In this document: in pieces, positions 14,849 to 22,400 of the stretch | How the letters are laid out: each line of letters opens with the position of its first letter | How positions within the stretch are numbered: position 1 is the stretch's first letter | Assembly (NCBI GenBank): GCA_016839815.1 | Contig: JAEOTM010000036.1 | Span: 1 to 39,235 of the forward strand | Origin: Candidatus Hodarchaeota archaeon | Lineage (GTDB): Archaea; Asgardarchaeota; Heimdallarchaeia; Hodarchaeales; Hodarchaeaceae | Direction of reading: 5' to 3' | Length of the DNA stretch: 39,235 nt | Program-made: the position numbers and the translations under genes | Notes under the pieces: generated by a model | Seen by the model: the letters and a program-made list of their open reading frames with translations, nothing else | Databases searched by the model: none | Told to the model about the DNA's origin: nothing

Positions 14849-16021
14849 TTACGATTTACCACATTTAACTTTAGTTATTAAATTTGCAACCTCTAATAGA
14901 TCAGAGGTGTGAGGTACTAGCTTTTTTTGCGCTCCTTCGCTTAAAGGTACCGATCCAATTTCTGTCCCATTCAAGCATACCATTTGGCCGTATCTATTCT
15001 TCATTGCTAATTTTACTGCGTGTACTCCTAATCGAAGCCCTAGAATTCTATCAAAGGAATTTGGTGTCCCTGCACGCATTGTATGGCCGAGTGTGACTTC
15101 CCGAATATCATACTCAACATCATGATCCTGAAAATACTTTCGAAGTGCGTCTTGACTATTCAGTTCCTTAACGAGAACTTTTGACATATTTAGTTTGGCT
15201 AAAATTGGATTTCCAAAATCATCCTTAGGTAATTTGTCAATATCCTGAGGATTAATAGACGTAAAGTCACGATCAAATGATTCTTTTGTCGGGATAGCTC
15301 CTTCACTACAAGCAATAATATGATATTTTCGTCCAGAATCTACACGATCCCTTAAAACTTTGACAATATCATCTTGTAGATCAAATGGCTTTTCTGGTAT
15401 TAATATAATGTCTGTACCAGCAGAAATTCCACTTACCAATGTTAACCATCCTGCATCTCTTCCCATGACTTCCACGATGAAAATCCTTTGATGTGAGCGG
15501 GCTGTTGTTGTAATATTATCCATTGTATTAGAGGCGAGCTGAATTGCAGACCAGAATCCGAATGTATAGTCAGTACTTGAAAGATCATTATCGATGGTCT
15601 TTGGCACACCGATTACATTTGCTCCAGCAAATTTATTCATGGCTGCAGCCACTCCTAAGGTGTCATCTCCCCCAATAGCAATAAGTGCATCAAGTTTCAA
15701 GTTTTTAACTTGAGAAGCCATTAGTTCAGCTGTTTCTTTGATAGCTTTTTCTCGTCCTATAGGATCCTGAATACTCTTAGCCTTCTTATATGGATTCGTG
15801 CGAGAGGTGTAAATTAAAGTTCCACCTATAGTATGTAAATCATCTAGCGATGTGACATCCAATTCCCTTGTCCGGTTTTCTAAGAAGCCTTTCCAGCCTT
15901 TTTCAATGCCTATTACTTGGTAACCAGCATCTACAGCTTTTAACAGAACCCCATATATCACACTATTTAAACCTGGACAATCTCCTCCTCCAGTTAGAAT
16001 ACCTATTCTTTTAGACATCAT
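14849..16021 (-). CDS. pfkA: 6-phosphofructokinase, probably PPi-dependent
   Basis: This 390-residue PfkA-family enzyme phosphorylates fructose 6-phosphate in glycolysis. The phosphate-binding loop GGGDCPGLN is at 11-19, the GGDDT motif at 117-121 and the active-site PKTIDND at 140-146. In this family Asp after GGD together with Lys in PKTIDND marks PPi-dependent enzymes, whereas ATP enzymes have GGDGS and PGTIDND. I therefore predict PPi use and a reversible reaction. Many archaea instead use ADP-dependent phosphofructokinase from another superfamily, so this may be a transferred gene. Tandem ATG codons at 16021 and 16018 make the exact start uncertain by one residue. It is convergent with the subtilase. 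Confidence 0.92.
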   Translation of the reverse strand: MMSKRIGILTGGGDCPGLNSVIYGVLLKAVDAGYQVIGIEKGWKGFLENRTRELDVTSLDDLHTIGGTLIYTSRTNPYKKAKSIQDPIGREKAIKETAELMASQVKNLKLDALIAIGGDDTLGVAAAMNKFAGANVIGVPKTIDNDLSSTDYTFGFWSAIQLASNTMDNITTTARSHQRIFIVEVMGRDAGWLTLVSGISAGTDIILIPEKPFDLQDDIVKVLRDRVDSGRKYHIIACSEGAIPTKESFDRDFTSINPQDIDKLPKDDFGNPILAKLNMSKVLVKELNSQDALRKYFQDHDVEYDIREVTLGHTMRAGTPNSFDRILGLRLGVHAVKLAMKNRYGQMVCLNGTEIGSVPLSEGAQKKLVPHTSDLLEVANLITKVKCGKS

Positions 16022-16104
16022 TCATCGATCCGTTGAGTAATTTCAACAGGAAACATCAAATATTTGAGGAGAAATTAACACTTCTCCCTAAGAGAAAAAA
16101 CAAT

Positions 16105-16150
16105 TATGGCAAAGATGGGGAAGAAAAAAAAGAGAAAAAGGGAAGAGGAA
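16105..16150 (-). terminator. Poly-T tract after the zinc-ribbon membrane protein
   Basis: Read on the reverse strand, the sequence after the stop of the 16153 gene is C/T only for about 35 bases, with T runs of 5 and 8. This resembles archaeal intrinsic terminators. Confidence 0.45.
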
Positions 16151-16152
16151 AT

Positions 16153-16977
16153 TTACCGTAGTTTACCGTAACAGTGTGGGCAGAAAAATGCATTATTAGG
16201 CACTGGTTTCCCACAGAATTTACACCCGGCTTGTGCTCCACCCTTTGGAACCGCTTTTTTAACAATAGTTTTTTTCTGTTTAGGTTTGCCTTTACCAGAG
16301 GAAATTGCCATTTTAGGCCGCTTTTTAGCTGAACTAGATTGTGCTCCACCCGAACCACTACCCCATTGAAGGGTAGGTTCCCATCCGCCTGCGGGAGCAG
16401 CTTTTCTGCGTTTGGGTTTTGGAGCTGTTCCTTTTCTTAATCCAACAACAGCCACAATTACACCAACTAACGTAAGTAGTACGGGTGTAAGAATTCCAAG
16501 GAATTGAACGACAACAATACGTCTTGTCAATATTTGAATTGTAGAAGATCCCTGGTTATTGACTTTGATATAAAGATCAAATGCCTGATTGATGGATAAC
16601 GGGTCAAAAAATGACAGAGATATCTGCTTTCCATCTGTACTTTCTGTACTATCAACACTTCGCCTTGTTCCATCAAGAGCTGCGCCAGGATGCGGAAAAT
16701 TATCATTTTTGAGAATTAATGAAAATTCACAAGAATAAGCATTATCAGCGGAAAAGATGAAAATTACTTTTAAATTTAGCATTAATGGTGAAGCGGGGAC
16801 TCGGCCTACAAGTGCTTCTCCGTCGGGATTACCAGCAAAAATATCAACTGGTGTAGTTACGTCCGTAGTTCTTCCCCCAAAAGGCGGAAAAACAATCCAT
16901 ATAAAGTTAAACAAGGAAAATAGTAGAATTCCAATGATTGCTAAACCTATTCCAATAACACTTAATTTCGACACCAT
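16153..16977 (-). CDS. Two-pass membrane protein with C-terminal zinc ribbon
   Basis: Residues after the ATG at 16977 form a transmembrane helix (VIGIGLAIIGILLFSLFNFIWIVF). An extracytoplasmic domain of about 120 residues, probably a beta sandwich, follows. A second helix (FLGILTPVLLTLVGVIVAVVGL) is followed by a cytoplasmic tail rich in K, A, P and G. The tail ends in a zinc ribbon with paired cysteines (CKFCGKPVPNNAFFCPHC). Such single-domain ribbons at the tail of membrane proteins are common in archaea, and their partners are unknown. A GTG at 16986 is an alternative start. An inverted repeat TTAAC-AAC-GTTAA lies at 16988-17000, just upstream. I do not assign a function. Confidence 0.7.
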   Translation of the reverse strand: MVSKLSVIGIGLAIIGILLFSLFNFIWIVFPPFGGRTTDVTTPVDIFAGNPDGEALVGRVPASPLMLNLKVIFIFSADNAYSCEFSLILKNDNFPHPGAALDGTRRSVDSTESTDGKQISLSFFDPLSINQAFDLYIKVNNQGSSTIQILTRRIVVVQFLGILTPVLLTLVGVIVAVVGLRKGTAPKPKRRKAAPAGGWEPTLQWGSGSGGAQSSSAKKRPKMAISSGKGKPKQKKTIVKKAVPKGGAQAGCKFCGKPVPNNAFFCPHCYGKLR

Positions 16978-17262
16978 TTTGACCACTTTAACAACGTTAA
17001 TTCTCTAGATTTTCATGACTTAAAAACTTACTATTGAGTGTCCTTTTAGGAGTTAAATAAATATTTCTAATTCAGCAGGTATTTTTGAATGATTTGAGGT
17101 TATTAGAAGGTAAAAAATCGGTCATCGATTTTCTAAAGTAGAATACTGAATGTACTTAATCTATTGGTATAAAAATTGGCTAATAAGAGCTCTATTATAG
17201 AAGAAACTATAAACTGAAGATTTTGTTGAGAATTGGGATCTGAAAATGTATAACTTTCAGAG

Positions 17263-17451
17263 GTGTTAAAAATCATCGAAATTGACGAGAGAACTTGCGT
17301 TGGTTGTGCCTATTGTGCCATAATTTGCCCAGTGAAAGGATTCAAGGTTGAAGGACTATCGTATTTTCAAAATAGATGCAACAAATGCGGTCGATGTATC
17401 TATACTTGTCCAGTCGAGGCCATACACTCCACGTGGGAGGAAAAAGATTGA
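17263..17451 (+). CDS. 2[4Fe-4S] ferredoxin
   Basis: This 62-residue protein contains two complete cluster motifs: C12, C15, C18, C22 and C39, C42, C45, C49 (CVGCAYCAIICP and CNKCGRCIYTCP). It is an electron carrier of normal length. The start is a GTG at 17263 with no good SD. The TGA stop overlaps the TTG start of the flavoprotein gene (ATTGA at 17447-17451), so the two are translationally coupled. The ferredoxin is probably the dedicated electron donor or acceptor of that enzyme. Confidence 0.92.
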   Translation: MLKIIEIDERTCVGCAYCAIICPVKGFKVEGLSYFQNRCNKCGRCIYTCPVEAIHSTWEEKD

Positions 17452-18734
17452 CAAACGAGTTTGATGTATTTATAGCGGGAGGAGGCTTGGGAGGTTTGTT
17501 AGCTTCAGCATTATTAACACAACAGGGGAAATCTGTATTTTTATCGGAGCGTTTACCTTTTTTTGGAGGAAGATTTACAACACATAATCTTGACGGATAT
17601 GAAATTCCAACTGGAGCAGTACACATGATCCCACACTCTCAAAGAGGGATTCTTGGTCAAATTTTGCTAAGAAAATTGTCCATTCCTCTTAGTATCATAG
17701 ATACAGAGAATTTTACTACCTGGTATTGGAATAATCGTAAACCATTTAGTCATAAGAGCTTTTGGGGAATTTTTCGTGCCTTTCCTAAATGGAAACAACG
17801 GTATTTCACTTTTAGAAAAGTACTATTAAATCGTAGTAGGATCAAAAATGATTCAAACACATTTTATGACTACTTAAGTTCTAAAACCGAAGATCCACAA
17901 ATTTTTAAATTTTTCAATGCAATTACAGGATTTGCGCTCAGTTTAGATATTTCAGAAATTCCTGTTACCACAATGTACCAATTTCTTGATCATTTATACA
18001 AATATGGGAAAGCTGGTGTACCGATTGGGGGTTGTAAGCAGGTTATCAAATCTTTAGTGGATTTTTCAGGTAGACACAATGGAATATTGAAAAGAAATTC
18101 CCAGCTGATTTCCCTTGAGAATACTGGATCAGTGATAAGTACAGGTGTTGTTCGGAATACCAAGACAAACGAAGAAATGGAGGTTAAAGCAAAGGATTTT
18201 ATACTTAATTTAGGGGTTAATCAGACCAATAGAGTCTTGGAGAAAAGTAATATTGACTTTCGTCTTCCTACACCTCCAAGTGCAGACGGAGGAGGGTTTG
18301 CATTTAAACCAAAGAATTCTTTACTAAAAAGATCTACAGTGGCTCAATTTCCTGATTGTGAATATGTGAAAGGGGCTGTAGAACCTACTTTAGTTTCTTC
18401 TGGACTTGCACCAAAAGGGTCGCATTTATTCTTAACTCATCAAGTTTTTCAATCAAAGGATGTAGTTACTGCAACAAAACGTGCGCGAGACGAAATCTTT
18501 GAACTTTTTCCCTCTCTTAATGAAGAAGATGAACTATGTGTCCATACGTTTCATCGAGACTGGCCAGTTAATTATACCATGCAGGGAACCGATAATGAAA
18601 ACATCTCTGAAGTATTTCCAAATTTAACCTTCGTAGGTGACGGTTTTAAAGGTAGCAAAGGTTGGTTTATGACCGAAGGGGTGGCTTATGGTTCTCAGGA
18701 GGTTACCAAGTATATCCTAGGTAGGGAATCTTAA
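17448..18734 (+). CDS. Phytoene-desaturase-like FAD oxidoreductase paired with ferredoxin
   Basis: This roughly 428-residue flavoprotein begins with a Rossmann dinucleotide fold (DVFIAGGGLGGLLASALL, then SVFLSERLPFFGGRF). It ends with the FAD motif of this superfamily (LTFVGDGFKGSKGWFMTEGVAYGSQEV). Its closest general class is the phytoene desaturase / carotenoid isomerase group (COG1233), whose members desaturate or reduce isoprenoids. Given the coupled ferredoxin, a lipid or isoprenoid redox reaction, such as membrane-lipid chain saturation, is possible but unproven. The frame is open from 17376. The TTG at 17448 is preferred because GGGAGG lies 8 bases before it and the Rossmann motif then sits at residues 11-16. 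Confidence 0.8.
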   Translation: MTNEFDVFIAGGGLGGLLASALLTQQGKSVFLSERLPFFGGRFTTHNLDGYEIPTGAVHMIPHSQRGILGQILLRKLSIPLSIIDTENFTTWYWNNRKPFSHKSFWGIFRAFPKWKQRYFTFRKVLLNRSRIKNDSNTFYDYLSSKTEDPQIFKFFNAITGFALSLDISEIPVTTMYQFLDHLYKYGKAGVPIGGCKQVIKSLVDFSGRHNGILKRNSQLISLENTGSVISTGVVRNTKTNEEMEVKAKDFILNLGVNQTNRVLEKSNIDFRLPTPPSADGGGFAFKPKNSLLKRSTVAQFPDCEYVKGAVEPTLVSSGLAPKGSHLFLTHQVFQSKDVVTATKRARDEIFELFPSLNEEDELCVHTFHRDWPVNYTMQGTDNENISEVFPNLTFVGDGFKGSKGWFMTEGVAYGSQEVTKYILGRES

Positions 18735-18867
18735 TCTTCATCTGATATTGAGGATAGATGAATAATCTCCCCTCAGACTTTTACGAAAATTTTACTATCT
18801 GAATAAAACGAAAGGCATAAATGAAGTGAAAATGTAAATCTTTCAATACTGATTATGAGGTCTTCCA

Positions 18868-19989
18868 ATGAAAAAACAAGTTGTATGCTTTTTAGTGTTG
18901 TTTTTCTTCATACTTAATATTCAACCGTTTACCGCAAAAAATGCGCAAGGTAATGAACCGCTACAGAAAATTGCAGTAATAATTGATTCCCCAGAATTCT
19001 ATCATTCTTCTTATACAGATGATATTCTGAACGGTTTTAGATACATTAATGAAACGTATCAAATTGATTTTGACGTATTTCAACTCACGAATTACACACT
19101 TGTCAGTAGAGACCCATATAAGATTAGTTACACATACAATGGCTCTGAAACAAATCAAACTCTACTTACTGAATTACTGATTCAACGTAATGAATATGAT
19201 CTAATTGTAATGGTTGGATATGAGTTAAGAAGATCGTTTGATGTATCTACTTATCCTGAAACTGATTTCTTGTTTTATGATTTGTCAGGAGAATCTCCGG
19301 GATTTGAAGGTGAGGGTGAGAATCTCTTTGTAGTTAGCTTCAAAGAGAATGAACAAGCGTTCTTTGCAGGCTCCTTAGCAGTTGCAGAGTTTTATCCTTT
19401 ACCTTCCAAAATTGGGATAGTCGGTTCTTGGAACGGAGACGCGCGAACTCGTCAACTAATAGCAGGTTTTCAAAGTGCGATCTTTAGAAATACAACTAAT
19501 GTAGACATCTCTATCTCTTATGTTGATACCTATATTGATCAGCAAAGGGTTGAAGCTATTGGTACTGAATTCAATAATCAAGGCGTGGAACTAGTATTTA
19601 CTGCTCTTCAGGCTAATAATACCTTAATTATGCTTGAAACCTTTAATGGTGGAGATGTTGTGTGTGTGGACTTAAATCAATCCACCAGTGTAATGAAAAA
19701 TAACACTCGGGTTTTATCAGATGTTTTTAAGCATTTTAATAACACCCAAGGATTTCTTGGTGGCACAGCTACATTCAGTTTTACTGATAATGTATTTTAT
19801 GCCAATGGCTGGTCTAGTCCCTCACTAGTGAATGATACAATGGTCGGATTGTATGATGAGATTATCTCAGGAGATCTTACTGTACCTACTGAAATAAAAT
19901 TTGCCTCTAATACTCCAAGTTTTACAATCTTTCTATCAATCTTAGGGATTCCACCTCTTTTATCCATAATTAAAAAGAGGAAGAAATAA
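18868..19989 (+). CDS. BMP/PnrA-like substrate-binding protein with membrane anchor
   Basis: This 373-residue exported protein has an N-terminal signal segment (VVCFLVLFFFILNIQPF). The body matches the basic membrane protein family: KIAVIIDSPEFYHSSYTDDILNGF, a VSFKENEQAFFAGSLA block and KIGIVGSWNGDARTRQLIAGF. Family members bind purine nucleosides for ABC uptake (PnrA, TmpC). A C-terminal hydrophobic stretch (FTIFLSILGIPPLLSII) followed by KKRKK anchors it, replacing the usual lipid anchor. No permease or ATPase gene is adjacent. The MTA phosphorylase gene starts 31 bases downstream, so a nucleoside or MTA ligand is plausible. Confidence 0.85.
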   Translation: MKKQVVCFLVLFFFILNIQPFTAKNAQGNEPLQKIAVIIDSPEFYHSSYTDDILNGFRYINETYQIDFDVFQLTNYTLVSRDPYKISYTYNGSETNQTLLTELLIQRNEYDLIVMVGYELRRSFDVSTYPETDFLFYDLSGESPGFEGEGENLFVVSFKENEQAFFAGSLAVAEFYPLPSKIGIVGSWNGDARTRQLIAGFQSAIFRNTTNVDISISYVDTYIDQQRVEAIGTEFNNQGVELVFTALQANNTLIMLETFNGGDVVCVDLNQSTSVMKNNTRVLSDVFKHFNNTQGFLGGTATFSFTDNVFYANGWSSPSLVNDTMVGLYDEIISGDLTVPTEIKFASNTPSFTIFLSILGIPPLLSIIKKRKK

Positions 19990-20020
19990 CTTTGGCATAC
20001 AAAGGTGTGTAGATAATTCG

Positions 20021-20818
20021 ATGAAAGAATCAATCTGTATTATTGGGGGCTCGGGTTTTTATGATTTTTTACCCTCTCCAAAAGAGAAATTAGTAGAAAC
20101 TCCTTTTAGTTCTGAGCCAGTAGTGTTATATCATTCAACCGTCAATGATCGTGATCTATATTTTTTACCTCGCCATGGAAAAGGTCATTCTATTCCCCCT
20201 CATCGAATTAACTTCAAAGCAAATATATACGCTATTCATCTCCTCTCAATCTCAAGAGTGTTATCAACAAGTGCCGTTGGAAGTGCTCGTATAGAAATCA
20301 AACCTGGGGAATATGTGCTTTTAGACCAATTTATCGACATTATTCGTCCAATTACCTTTTTTGAAGGTGAATTCGGTGTTAAGTTCCAAGATGGAAATGA
20401 ATTAAATGGTGTAATCCATACAGATATGACACATCCTTATTGTCCAGATTTGCGAAATCATATTTCAGGTATTCTCTCAAGATTCCCATATTCACGACTC
20501 CAAGGGACATATTATTGTGCTGCCGGTCCAAGATTTGAAACACCTGCAGAAATAAAAGCAATTGCTGCGATGGGTGGAGATGTTGTAGGAATGACAAATT
20601 CCTCTGAAGCAATTCTCTGTCGTGAGTTAGGGATATGTTATAGTTCGATCGCAGTTGTAACTAATTATGCCGCGGGGCTTCAAAAGCAAGTAAACCATCA
20701 AGAAGTTATAGATTTGTTCAACCAACGAGCATCAGAGTTGAAAACAATTCTTAATGACGTAATTGAAATTCTTCCTTATACTAAAACATGTTCATGCCGA
20801 GCTCATATCTCTAAATAA
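20021..20818 (+). CDS. mtnP: S-methyl-5'-thioadenosine phosphorylase
   Basis: This 265-residue protein belongs to the PNP/MTAP family. It cleaves methylthioadenosine, a by-product of SAM-using polyamine and related pathways, to adenine and methylthioribose 1-phosphate. Signatures are IIGGSGFYDF at the N-terminus, RHGKGHSIPPHRINFKAN, TSAVGSARIEI, YYCAAGPRFETPAEIKA and GMTNSSEAILCRELGICY with VTNYAAGL. A related inosine or guanosine phosphorylase activity cannot be excluded from sequence. It sits between a nucleoside-receptor-like protein and metK, giving a small SAM/MTA module. Confidence 0.92.
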   Translation: MKESICIIGGSGFYDFLPSPKEKLVETPFSSEPVVLYHSTVNDRDLYFLPRHGKGHSIPPHRINFKANIYAIHLLSISRVLSTSAVGSARIEIKPGEYVLLDQFIDIIRPITFFEGEFGVKFQDGNELNGVIHTDMTHPYCPDLRNHISGILSRFPYSRLQGTYYCAAGPRFETPAEIKAIAAMGGDVVGMTNSSEAILCRELGICYSSIAVVTNYAAGLQKQVNHQEVIDLFNQRASELKTILNDVIEILPYTKTCSCRAHISK

Positions 20819-20887
20819 GAATCAACTGTAATTATTACCTAGACTTTTACCTCTAATCTTCTCATTCACAGATCTTATTAGTTCATC

Positions 20888-20923
20888 AAGAGTGTGTTTC
20901 TAGATATAAAAAACACTACTCTT
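20888..20923. promoter_or_regulatory. Inverted repeat around a TATA-like element upstream of metK
   Basis: AAGAGTGTGTTT (20888-20899) pairs with AAACACTACTCTT (20911-20923) over 12 bases with one bulged T. The intervening sequence carries TAGATATAAA, a good TATA box about 105 bases before the metK ATG. Either a regulator binding over TATA or a hairpin is possible. Confidence 0.45.
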
Positions 20924-21014
20924 AAGTAAAAATCATACTATTTTCTCTAACCGTAATTAAACTGTTTTCCAGCAAAATATTTGTAGAACTGTTGAGATAT
21001 GGAAAGTTGAAACA

Positions 21015-22178
21015 ATGGTACAAACAGAACACCTTTTTACTTCCGAATCAGTAACCGAAGGGCACCCTGATAAAATGGCTGATGCGATCTCGGATAGTAT
21101 CCTTGACACGATCTTAGCAAAAGATCCAGAGGCACATGTTGCCTGTGAAACTTACCTTACTACAGGTATGGCGCTTGTTGGTGGGGAAATTTCAACCAAT
21201 ACATATGTAGATATTCAGAAGGTAGTTAGACAGAAAATTAAAGATATAGGATATTTAAATTCTGAAATGGGATTTGATTATAAGAGTGTAGCAGTTTTAA
21301 ATGCTATTCACGAACAAAGCTCCGATATAGCTCAAGGGGTAAAGCGACCAACTCCCGAAGAGCAAGGAGCGGGAGATCAAGGGATGATGTTTGGGTATGC
21401 ATGTGCGGAAACTGAAACCTTCATGCCCCTACCAATTACATTAGCTCACAATTTAACCAAAAAACTAGCTGAGGTACGAAAAACAGGAAAAATTCCTTGG
21501 TTACGTCCTGATGGGAAATCTCAAGTAACCGTTGAATATAGGGGGAATACACCGATTTCTGTAAAATCTGTAGTGCTAGCTGCCCAACACTCAGCTGAAG
21601 TATCTCATGCTCAGATAAAAGAAGAACTTATCGAAACAGTAATCAAACCAGTTATTCCTTCAATACTTCTTAACGAGAAATCCGAATTTTTTGTAAATGA
21701 AACTGGTAGATTTGTTATAGGAGGACCACACGGAGATACAGGTCTTACTGGTAGAAAAATCATTGTTGATACTTATGGGGGAGTAGGTTCTCACGGTGGG
21801 GGTTGTTTTTCCGGTAAAGATCCTTCAAAAGTAGATCGTTCTGGATCCTATGCCGCTAGGTGGGCCGCGAAGAACGTGGTTGCGGCTGGTTTGGCTGAAA
21901 AGTGTGAATTACAAATTGCTTATGCGATAGGAGTTGCAAATCCCTTATCGATATATCTAGATACCAAAGGTACAAATAAAATACCCGAAAAAATTATTCT
22001 AGACCTCATTAAGACTCATTTTGATTTTCGGCCTGGTATGATTATTCAGAAGTTAAGGCTTAAACGTCCAATTTATGCAAAAACTGCTGCATATGGTCAC
22101 TTTGGTAGAGATGATCCAGATTTTACGTGGGAACAAACTGACATTGCACCACTCTTGAAAGAAAGTGCCGGATTTTAG
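21015..22178 (+). CDS. metK: S-adenosylmethionine synthetase, bacterial/eukaryotic type
   Basis: This 387-residue protein makes SAM from methionine and ATP. It has the canonical MetK signatures: [69 protein letters not shown] and a C-terminal [15 protein letters not shown]. Most archaea use a distant form (COG1812), so a bacterial/eukaryotic-type enzyme here suggests transfer or a lineage trait. The SD-like GGAAAG lies 7 bases before the ATG. The upstream spacer carries a TATA element inside an inverted repeat. Its product feeds the six DNA methyltransferases in this window. Confidence 0.96.
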   Translation: MVQTEHLFTSESVTEGHPDKMADAISDSILDTILAKDPEAHVACETYLTTGMALVGGEISTNTYVDIQKVVRQKIKDIGYLNSEMGFDYKSVAVLNAIHEQSSDIAQGVKRPTPEEQGAGDQGMMFGYACAETETFMPLPITLAHNLTKKLAEVRKTGKIPWLRPDGKSQVTVEYRGNTPISVKSVVLAAQHSAEVSHAQIKEELIETVIKPVIPSILLNEKSEFFVNETGRFVIGGPHGDTGLTGRKIIVDTYGGVGSHGGGCFSGKDPSKVDRSGSYAARWAAKNVVAAGLAEKCELQIAYAIGVANPLSIYLDTKGTNKIPEKIILDLIKTHFDFRPGMIIQKLRLKRPIYAKTAAYGHFGRDDPDFTWEQTDIAPLLKESAGF

Positions 22179-22282
22179 GAAGTGGATATATCGATTCACC
22201 AGAGTATCTGAAAAATTAGGAAAATTTTGTGTTCTAGATCCTAATCTGCACCTCTAAAGGACATCCTAGAAAGGAGCTATTC

Positions 22283-22339
22283 TTGCACTCTTATTTGTCA
22301 ATTTTTTCCGAGAACTGGATAAGAACTATATTAATTTAG
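22283..22339 (+). CDS. Candidate leader ORF 1 upstream of copA (18 codons)
   Basis: AAGGAG (22271-22276) lies 6 bases before a TTG at 22283 that opens 18 codons (HSYLSIFSENWIRTILI after Met) ending in TAG at 22337-22339. The SD of leader ORF 2 begins on the very next base. SD quality and tight packing are the only evidence. No homolog is known to me. Confidence 0.35.
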   Translation: MHSYLSIFSENWIRTILI

Positions 22340-22355
22340 AAGGAGGCATCTTTCT

Positions 22356-22400
22356 ATGTTGGGTTTTCACATACATCCTTCCATATTTGGTGAAAAATAG
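22356..22400 (+). CDS. Candidate leader ORF 2 abutting copA (14 codons)
   Basis: AAGGAGG (22340-22346), the strongest SD I found in the window, lies 9 bases before an ATG at 22356. The peptide MLGFHIHPSIFGEK ends with TAG at 22398-22400. The copA TTG start is the next codon and in the same frame. It may couple or tune copA translation, and its two histidines could bind metal. Alternatively it is the original N-terminus of copA cut off by a nonsense change, or an in-frame UAG that is sometimes read through. Confidence 0.5.
   Translation: MLGFHIHPSIFGEK

Noticed and set aside
20819..21014. Known SAM riboswitch before metK
   Set aside because: Only one simple inverted repeat is present, overlapping a TATA box. 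None of the conserved junctions of known SAM riboswitch classes could be recognised.
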